Made by a program: the position numbers and the translations under genes. This document shows positions 29,660 to 35,174 of a stretch of 35,174 nt of DNA, piece by piece (the first letter of the stretch is position 1; each line of letters opens with the position of its first letter). The notes beneath the pieces are model-generated. The model was not told the DNA's origin, did not search any database, and saw nothing but the letters and a program-made list of their open reading frames with translations. The stretch is from Bacteroidales bacterium (GTDB lineage: Bacteria > Bacteroidota > Bacteroidia > Bacteroidales > Paludibacteraceae), in NCBI GenBank assembly GCA_022783865.1, contig JALFYY010000003.1:1-35174 (forward strand), read 5' to 3'.

Positions 29660-31042
29660 ATGGAGAGTAAAAGAAAGCACAAACTGTCTAACTATCGGAA
29701 GCAGCAGTTGCTCTATATTGCGGTGGACATATTGTCTGCCATCGTAGTGTGGTTGCTGTTTCTTTCGTTCCGTTGGATGGTGTATGAGGGAAAACTATTC
29801 GGTGTAGATACGGTGCTGATACCAGCATTCAATTTCTATCGCCCGTTGATATATTATCCGATAGTGTGCTTAGCGGTATATTATCTGTCGGGATACTATC
29901 TGCGCCCTTTTGGCAAGAAACTGAGCTTGGAACTCAAAAAGACATTCCTTTCGGCAGTGGTTATCGCACTATTGGCTTTCTTTGTTATCATCATCGATGA
30001 TGTAGTGGAGAGTTATGTGCAGTACTATATTTCGTTCTTTGTGCTGCTGGCTTTGCAGTTTGTTTGCTCCTATTTCCCCCGTTTGCTTATTACCTTGTTT
30101 ACCCGCTGCCGGGAACGAAAAGGACAGATTGAGCGGAACACTGCCATTGTGGGCGACAAGGCTGCTGCCGATAAACTGCAACAGGAGTTGGTGGATACAA
30201 AGATTGTATGTGTAGTGACACCTCAGGAATTGGCGGACTTTGCCATCGTCAAACAGCAGCACCATATAGAGCATGTAATCATTGCTTTGGACGATGCTAA
30301 CAACGAGAGAGAACTCTACGAGATAATAGGCAAACTCTATCCGCACCATGTGAATATCAGTTTCGTATCGCGCGTTTATGATATGCTGACCGGTACGGCA
30401 CGTATCCGTACGTTGAGCGATGTGCCTTTGGTAACGATAACCGATTTGCCGATGGGTGATGTGCAACTCTGCACAAAACGTGCGTTTGATATATGCGTGA
30501 GTGCTGTTTGCTTGGTGTTGCTATCGCCTTTGTTTCTGATTGTCGGTATCTTGGTTCGTCGGAGTTCGAAGGGTGGTGCATTCTATAGGCAAGAGCGTAT
30601 CGGGCTATACGGACAGCCTTTTAATATCCTCAAGTTCCGCACGATGTATGCCGATTCAGAGGGAGGTACGCCTCAGTTAGCATCGGCTGATGACCCCCGT
30701 ATTACTCCGATAGGACATGTGTTGCGCAAGTACCGTATCGACGAATTGCCGCAGTTTTGGAACGTATTGGTAGGGGATATGTCGATAGTGGGTCCCCGTC
30801 CGGAACGTGCTTTTTATATCAAGCAGATTGTGGAGCAGGCACCCTATTATTGTTTGCTCTATAAGATACGTCCGGGACTAACTTCGTGGGGTCCTATAAA
30901 GGTGGGATACACCGATACCATAGAGAAGATGGTGAAACGTTTGAACTATGATATTGTCTATATAGAGAATATGTCGTTGGGTTTGGATATAAAGATAATG
31001 TTCTATACGATAAAGGTGATTTTGGATGGTAAGGGGCAGTGA
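29660..31042 (+). CDS. Undecaprenyl-phosphate sugar phosphotransferase
   Basis: A 460-residue polyprenyl glycosylphosphotransferase of the WcaJ/WbaP type, which loads the first sugar-phosphate of a surface glycan onto undecaprenyl phosphate. Four N-terminal membrane helices (about 15-125), a soluble middle domain (about 150-260), a further hydrophobic helix (about 275-297; FDICVSAVCLVLLSPLFLIV) and the catalytic domain: ERIGLYGQPFNILKFRTM, then YRIDELPQFWNVLVGDMS, then VGPRPE. Compare the family's KFRxM and the DE pair. The ClC gene overlaps its 3' end by 17 bases. Sugar and glycan are unknown. Confidence 0.93.
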   Translation: MESKRKHKLSNYRKQQLLYIAVDILSAIVVWLLFLSFRWMVYEGKLFGVDTVLIPAFNFYRPLIYYPIVCLAVYYLSGYYLRPFGKKLSLELKKTFLSAVVIALLAFFVIIIDDVVESYVQYYISFFVLLALQFVCSYFPRLLITLFTRCRERKGQIERNTAIVGDKAAADKLQQELVDTKIVCVVTPQELADFAIVKQQHHIEHVIIALDDANNERELYEIIGKLYPHHVNISFVSRVYDMLTGTARIRTLSDVPLVTITDLPMGDVQLCTKRAFDICVSAVCLVLLSPLFLIVGILVRRSSKGGAFYRQERIGLYGQPFNILKFRTMYADSEGGTPQLASADDPRITPIGHVLRKYRIDELPQFWNVLVGDMSIVGPRPERAFYIKQIVEQAPYYCLLYKIRPGLTSWGPIKVGYTDTIEKMVKRLNYDIVYIENMSLGLDIKIMFYTIKVILDGKGQ

Positions 31043-32804
31043 GAGATATAACCAAATGATACAATGGCGCGAAGGGCATATATCCGAACGCCATTTCGTA
31101 TTGTTGTTGAGTTTCTTTGTAGGATTCTTTGTTTCGGTGGCGGCATTTGTGCTCAAGTCGCTCATTCACTTGATTCAGACTTTCGTGGAGAACAACATCA
31201 TTTCGACAGGACATACGTTCTGGTATTTGGTGTGTCCGACTATCGGTATTGCTTTGGCGAGTCTGTTTGTGAAGTTTGTAGTGAAAGACGACATTTCGCA
31301 CGGTATAACGAAAATACTCTACGCCATCTCGCAACGCAAATCGATTATCAAAGCACACAATATGTGGAGCAGCGTAGTGGGCAGTTCGCTTACTATCGGT
31401 TTTGGTGGTTCGGTAGGTGCGGAGGCGCCTATAGTACTTACAGGAGCGGCTATCGGCTCGAACCTTGCCAAGTTCTTCCGTCTTGACCAGAAGACAATGA
31501 TGCTCATGATAGGCTGTGGTGCTGCCGGTGCGGTAGGCGGTATATTCAAAGCACCTATTGCAGGATTGGCTTTTACATTGGAAGTGCTGATGATCGACCT
31601 GACAATGGCATCGATATCGCCTTTGATGATTTCGAGTATCACCGCCACGGCGTTTACCTACCTCTTCTCCGGCTCTACGCCTATGTTTCAACCCGCGGTA
31701 TTTGAGCCGTTCAGTATCAACCGTATCCCGATGTATTTGGTATTGGGCGTTAGTTGTGGCTTGGTGTCGCTCTATTTCACCCGTGGTATGAACTTCTTGG
31801 AAAGCAAGTTTCGCAAGGTGCAGTCGGCATACCTGAAGATTCTTATTGGCGGTGTAACGTTGGGACTATTGATTTTCATGTTTCCTCCTCTCTATGGCGA
31901 AGGGTATGGTACGATTAGCGAACTGATGAATGCAAATCCCTTCTCCGTATTTGAGAATAGTCCGTTTGCGCTGTTAGGGCAGACGACCTGGGTACTGGTT
32001 ATTTATCTGACGCTAATCGTCTTGTTCAAGATAGTGGCTTCGGTAGCTACCAACGGCGGTGGCGGAGTGGGTGGTATATTTGCTCCTTCGCTCTTTATTG
32101 GTAGTATTACGGGTTTCTTGGTGGCGTATATCATGAATCAGTTCGGCGTGAATGTACCGGAGTCGAACTTTGCTTTGGTGGGTATGGCAGGATTGATGTC
32201 GGGTGTAATGCATGCTCCGTTGACAGGTATGTTCCTTATTGCCGAAATGACCGGCGGATACCATTTGTTTATGCCGTTGATGATTGTGGCGGTAGTGTCG
32301 TATAGTACGATAATGCTCTTCGAACCCCATTCGCTTTATGCCATGCGTTTGGCGCAGAAAGGAGAGCTGCTGACGCACAATAAAGACCGGTCTGTATTGA
32401 CGCTACTTAAGATGGATAATGTATTGGAAACAGATTTGACTACGCTCTTTCCGGAAATGACTTTGGGTGAGTTGGTGAAAGTGATAGCCAGCAGTAATCG
32501 CAACATCTTCCCTGTTATCAATCACGAAGGAAAATTGCAGGGCGTTCTGTTGTTAGACGAAGTAAGAAACATCATGTTCCAACCAAGGTTGTACAATCGC
32601 TTCACTGTCGGACAACTGATGACCTCTCCTCCTGCGATATTGGAACATACGATGCCAATGGAGCGTGTGATGGAGATTTTCGAAGACACGGGTGCATGGA
32701 ACTTGCCTGTGGTAGACGAACAGCGACGGTATTTGGGCTTCGTGAGCAAATCGAAGATATTCAATTCGTATCGTCACGTGTTGGTACACTTTTCGGAAGA
32801 ATAA
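31026..32804 (+). CDS. ClC-family chloride channel/transporter with CBS domains
   Basis: A 592-residue protein. Residues about 20-435 are the ClC membrane domain: GFGGSVGAEAP with the gating Glu (E133) in place of the usual GREGP, GAAGAVGGIFKAPIAG (165-180), and GIFAPSLFIG for the Cl-binding Phe/Ile/Ala loop. Residues about 445-592 hold a pair of CBS domains (PEMTLGELVKVI; VGQLMTSPPAIL; GAWNLPVVDEQRR). The Glu that carries protons in ClC antiporters (E203 in E. coli) aligns with Val (TLEVL), so a passive channel is more likely than H+/Cl- exchange. I keep the ATG at 31026: it overlaps the previous gene but gives the basic N-terminus seen in relatives. Confidence 0.93.
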   Translation: MVRGSERYNQMIQWREGHISERHFVLLLSFFVGFFVSVAAFVLKSLIHLIQTFVENNIISTGHTFWYLVCPTIGIALASLFVKFVVKDDISHGITKILYAISQRKSIIKAHNMWSSVVGSSLTIGFGGSVGAEAPIVLTGAAIGSNLAKFFRLDQKTMMLMIGCGAAGAVGGIFKAPIAGLAFTLEVLMIDLTMASISPLMISSITATAFTYLFSGSTPMFQPAVFEPFSINRIPMYLVLGVSCGLVSLYFTRGMNFLESKFRKVQSAYLKILIGGVTLGLLIFMFPPLYGEGYGTISELMNANPFSVFENSPFALLGQTTWVLVIYLTLIVLFKIVASVATNGGGGVGGIFAPSLFIGSITGFLVAYIMNQFGVNVPESNFALVGMAGLMSGVMHAPLTGMFLIAEMTGGYHLFMPLMIVAVVSYSTIMLFEPHSLYAMRLAQKGELLTHNKDRSVLTLLKMDNVLETDLTTLFPEMTLGELVKVIASSNRNIFPVINHEGKLQGVLLLDEVRNIMFQPRLYNRFTVGQLMTSPPAILEHTMPMERVMEIFEDTGAWNLPVVDEQRRYLGFVSKSKIFNSYRHVLVHFSEE

Positions 32805-32914
32805 GGGAAATAGCTGTAGTATGGGGCTAATGAATAAAGGCAATATATCTTTGTATAGTAGTGTATCGAATATGTTAGTTCTTCTATGTTATTCGAATAC
32901 CAATTTATCTTTTG
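32805..32914. terminator. Convergent intergenic with a weak hairpin
   Basis: Between the ClC gene (+) and xseB (-), CGAATA...TATTCG (32867-32872, 32890-32895), extended by TAG...CTA, can form an imperfect hairpin usable in both directions. Stem strength is modest. Confidence 0.35.
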
Positions 32915-33097
32915 TTAATTGTCCTTAATCAATTGTCCGAGTTCGTTTTCTATGTCCGTGAGTTGGCGGCGGCAGAAATCTATGCGTTGTGACGCTTCTT
33001 GGGCGTACTTTTTATAGTCTTCCATCGAAAGGGCTTCGTTGCCTTCTAGTTTGGCTACAATTTGCTCTAACTGAGCAATGGCTTCATCGTATGTCAT
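32915..33097 (-). CDS. xseB: Exodeoxyribonuclease VII small subunit
   Basis: A 60-residue helical protein matching XseB: MTYDEAIAQLEQIVAKLEGN (the family has the Y-x-x-A-x-x-x-L-x-x-I-V-x-x-L-E pattern), then LSMEDYKKYAQEASQRIDFC. With XseA it forms ExoVII, which degrades single-stranded DNA; several small subunits bind each large one. XseA is not in this window. It lies 40 bases after the obgE stop on the same strand, so it probably rides on the adk-obgE transcript. Short but typical length. Confidence 0.9.
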   Translation of the reverse strand: MTYDEAIAQLEQIVAKLEGNEALSMEDYKKYAQEASQRIDFCRRQLTDIENELGQLIKDN

Positions 33098-33137
33098 GGT
33101 GTCGGCAAATTATCGGGTTGTGCAGTTGTGGGTTATC

Positions 33138-34322
33138 TTATTCGTTGTCGGTGGGTTCGTCTTGGTCGTCCCATCCGATACCACGGTATTTGCTCAAGTC
33201 CCACTCATCTACTTCGTTGAGATAGATGGTGTGCTCTTCTTCCTCGTCCTCGGTCAGTGTATCATCATCGTTATGTTCGATTATTTTGACGTCTATTGGA
33301 TTATGCGAGATTTCAATGACTTTGTTGCCCTCTTTGTTGAGTTCTTCCCAGAGCAGGTCTTTGAGTTGTTGAATACCTAATCCGGATAGTGAAGATATAA
33401 ATACAGCCTTTACTCCTTCGGGCAGATGGGTACGCATTTGGGAAATCATCTCCTCGTCGAGCATATCGCATTTGGTAATAGCCAAGATGCGTTGTTTTTG
33501 CAGGAGTTCGGGATTGTACTTTTCGAGTTCGCCCAAGAGTATGTCGTACTGCTGCTGAATATCATCGGAATCGGCAGGTACCATAAAAAGGAGAATAGCA
33601 TTGCGTTCGATGTGCCGCAAGAAGCGGAGTCCGAGCCCTTTGCCTTCTGCAGCTCCTTCTATGATGCCAGGTATGTCCGCCATGCAGAACGATTGATTAT
33701 CGCGATAGCTGACGATGCCGAGATTAGGTGTAAGAGTGGTGAAAGGATAGTCGGCAATTTCAGGCTTGGCAGCTGATACCACCGACAAAAGGGTGGATTT
33801 GCCGGCATTGGGGAATCCGACCAATCCTACATCCGCCAACACTTTAAGTTGCATGATGATATTGCGCTCTTGGCATGGTTCGCCCGGTTGGGCATAACGG
33901 GGAGCCTGATTGGTAGCAGTGCGGAAATGCCAGTTACCCAATCCTCCGCGCCCGCCTTTAAGCAGGATAATGCGTTCTCCGTGTTCGCGTACCTCACAAA
34001 GAAACTCTCCCGTATCACCGTCATAGACAACGGTGCCGCAAGGTACTTCTATTATCTTGTCTTCGCCGTCTTTGCCGAAACTTTTGTTTTCGCTGCCACG
34101 CTCTCCGTCGGTAGCCATGATATGCTTCTGATATTTGAGATGTATCAGTGTCCATAGATTACGGTTACCTTGAAGAATGATGTGTCCTCCTCGTCCTCCG
34201 TCGCCTCCGTCGGGTCCTCCTTTGGGCAAGTATTTAGCCCGGTGAAAATGCATAGAACCTGCTCCGCCCTTACCGGAACGGCAGTAGATTTTTACGTAAT
34301 CGATGAAATTGGAGGAAGCCAT
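33138..34322 (-). CDS. obgE: Obg GTPase
   Basis: A 394-residue Obg/CgtA protein, an essential GTPase in 50S ribosome assembly and stress signalling. The Gly-rich Obg domain (1-158) contains [20 protein letters not shown] and [10 protein letters not shown]. The G domain has G1 GFPNAGKS (169-176), the switch I/II region [14 protein letters not shown]3 DIPG (216-219) and G4 TKCD (283-286), then SSLSGLG for G5. The C-terminal 50 residues are highly acidic ([14 protein letters not shown]), a Bacteroidetes-style tail. It follows adk by 24 bases and precedes xseB by 40, forming a unit. Confidence 0.96.
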   Translation of the reverse strand: MASSNFIDYVKIYCRSGKGGAGSMHFHRAKYLPKGGPDGGDGGRGGHIILQGNRNLWTLIHLKYQKHIMATDGERGSENKSFGKDGEDKIIEVPCGTVVYDGDTGEFLCEVREHGERIILLKGGRGGLGNWHFRTATNQAPRYAQPGEPCQERNIIMQLKVLADVGLVGFPNAGKSTLLSVVSAAKPEIADYPFTTLTPNLGIVSYRDNQSFCMADIPGIIEGAAEGKGLGLRFLRHIERNAILLFMVPADSDDIQQQYDILLGELEKYNPELLQKQRILAITKCDMLDEEMISQMRTHLPEGVKAVFISSLSGLGIQQLKDLLWEELNKEGNKVIEISHNPIDVKIIEHNDDDTLTEDEEEEHTIYLNEVDEWDLSKYRGIGWDDQDEPTDNE

Positions 34323-34346
34323 TGGAAAAATGAATGGTATTATAGA

Positions 34347-34916
34347 TTAGAGTGCAGCAATGATATCGTTGATGCGATGGCTGATATCTTCGATAGTCCC
34401 CATACCTTCAACAGCGTGGTATTTGCCTTTTTCCGAATAGTAGGCACATACGGGCTTGGTCTGTTGATGAAACACTTCCAAGCGCTTTTGTATGGTTTCG
34501 AGATTGTCGTCTGCGCGTCCGGATGTCTTACCGCGATTGAGGAGTCGCTCGATGAGTTCGTCTTCTTCTACGAAGAGGTCAATGACGTGTGCTTCTTGGT
34601 GTTTATGTTCCAAGAGCAAGTCAAGTTGTTCGGCTTGGTTGACAGTGCGTGGAAAACCGTCAAAGATAACGCCTTTGGCAGTTGCAGGCAGGTTGTCAAT
34701 ATAGTTGCCGATGAGTTCCATCATAATATCGTCAGGGACGAGTTGTCCTTTGGAGATGATACTGTCCACTTTTTGTCCGAGGGGACTTTGGCTGGCTATC
34801 TCATGGCGGAGCAGGTCGCCTGTGGAAAGATGTTCCAAACCATAGTTGGCAACAATAAATTCGCTTTGTGTACCTTTGCCGCTTCCAGGGGCACCGCATA
34901 AAATAATGTTAAGCAT
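34347..34916 (-). CDS. adk: Adenylate kinase
   Basis: A 189-residue adenylate kinase interconverting ATP + AMP and 2 ADP. It has the P-loop GAPGSGKGT (8-16), the AMP-binding STGDLLR (31-37) and FDGFPRT (about 84-90), and the RLLNRGKTSGRADDN segment with a short LID rather than the long zinc-type LID. Length is that of the short form. It has its own promoter upstream, and obgE starts 24 bases after its stop. An IS30-like element lies immediately beyond that promoter. Confidence 0.96.
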   Translation of the reverse strand: MLNIILCGAPGSGKGTQSEFIVANYGLEHLSTGDLLRHEIASQSPLGQKVDSIISKGQLVPDDIMMELIGNYIDNLPATAKGVIFDGFPRTVNQAEQLDLLLEHKHQEAHVIDLFVEEDELIERLLNRGKTSGRADDNLETIQKRLEVFHQQTKPVCAYYSEKGKYHAVEGMGTIEDISHRINDIIAAL

Positions 34917-34978
34917 GTTACTATTAGGATGTTAACTTGTGTTCTGTAGTGTGTATTTTCTGTAGCGAAAAATCGGTA

Positions 34979-35010
34979 CAAAGTTACGATAAAGTTCTAA
35001 TATGAGCAAA
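34979..35010 (-). promoter_or_regulatory. Promoter for adk-obgE-xseB
   Basis: On the minus strand: TTTG (35010-35007), a 20-base spacer and TAACTTTG (34986-34979). The leader to the adk ATG is about 55 bases. The -33 box lies within about 50 bases of the IS30-like transposase stop. Confidence 0.6.
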
Positions 35011-35026
35011 CCCTTCTCTATTTATA

Positions 35027-35046
35027 GTGGAAGATAAACATTCCAC
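35027..35046 (-). terminator. Hairpin after the IS30-like transposase
   Basis: GTGGAA (35027-35032) and TTCCAC (35041-35046) with an 8-base loop, just downstream of the transposase stop at 35059. It may be a terminator or part of the element end. Confidence 0.35.
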
Positions 35047-35058
35047 ATCAAAATGCAA

Positions 35059-35172
35059 CTACGTTAATAGTTTGTTATTAAAGACCGTGAGCGGTGTGTT
35101 AAATTTCAATTTAGCTCTTGGTCTTCTGTTTATCTTATCCTGTATCTGTTTAATTTGCTCTTCTGTAAAGTC
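35059..35172 (-). CDS. IS30-family transposase, C-terminal end (cut by right edge)
   Basis: The minus strand reads open from the right edge to a TAG at 35061-35059: 37 residues, beginning DFTEEQIKQIQDKINRRPRA and ending FNTPLTVFNNKLLT. The N-R-R-P-R-x-K-L-x-F-x-T-P pattern is the C-terminal hallmark of IS30-family DDE transposases, followed by V-F. The bulk of the gene is outside the window. This end of the element lies close to the adk promoter; the boundary is not visible without a second copy. Confidence 0.75.
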   Translation of the reverse strand, partial: DFTEEQIKQIQDKINRRPRAKLKFNTPLTVFNNKLLT

Positions 35173-35174
35173 AT

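Overview
The window is a piece of a Bacteroidales-type chromosome (Bacteroides/Prevotella-like; I cannot name the genus). This rests on the promoter signature TTG/TTTG-N18-21-TAnnTTTG upstream of several genes, the near absence of Shine-Dalgarno sequences, and gene types typical of that order: a DUF3127 protein, a BspA-like leucine-rich surface protein, a ParC with a long C-terminal tail, a glycogen cluster of GDE, GT4 and GH57 genes, and a secreted GH43 enzyme. Most of the window is conserved chromosome. Accessory or decayed DNA is confined to about 1-630, 6960-11100, 18890-19440 and the last ~170 bases.

Layout: (1) 1-630 holds the 3' end of a degenerate RHS/YD-repeat gene followed by a solo insertion-sequence end. 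(2) 630-6863 holds gtrA-like (-), rsmA, corA, nadA, pgk, a DUF3127 gene with an SSB-like tail, and an outer-membrane barrel gene. (3) 6958-11100 is the accessory stretch: an AT-rich BspA-like gene, a damaged Zn-ribbon IS256-like element, and 1.5 kb of gene-free DNA with promoter-like repeats, hairpins and a displaced fragment of parC. (4) 11115-12910 is a coupled pair, a small regulator-like protein and a membrane-anchored Hanks-type kinase without an activation segment. (5) 12976-18887 is a minus-strand block: parC, a small membrane protein, upp, a secreted coiled-coil protein, a membrane LytTR regulator and a conserved small protein. (6) 19443-28981 is a plus-strand run: mannose-1-phosphate guanylyltransferase, glycogen debranching enzyme, GT4 glycogen-synthase-like enzyme, GH57 protein, MATE transporter, prolyl-tRNA deacylase, GtrA protein and GH43. 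(7) 29031-32804 holds tsaC/sua5, an undecaprenyl-phosphate sugar transferase and a CBS-domain ClC protein. (8) 32915-34916 is a minus-strand block adk-obgE-xseB. (9) An IS30-like transposase enters from the right edge.

How the genes work together: the GDE/GT4/GH57 set with the sugar-nucleotide enzyme suggests storage-polysaccharide turnover, and the polyprenyl sugar transferase and two GtrA proteins suggest surface glycan assembly. adk, obgE, rsmA, tsaC and parC are housekeeping genes. The least conventional parts are the kinase pair, the gene-free mosaic at 9577-11114, and an 11-bp helically phased repeat array at 19051-19127. No tRNA, rRNA or CRISPR array was found.
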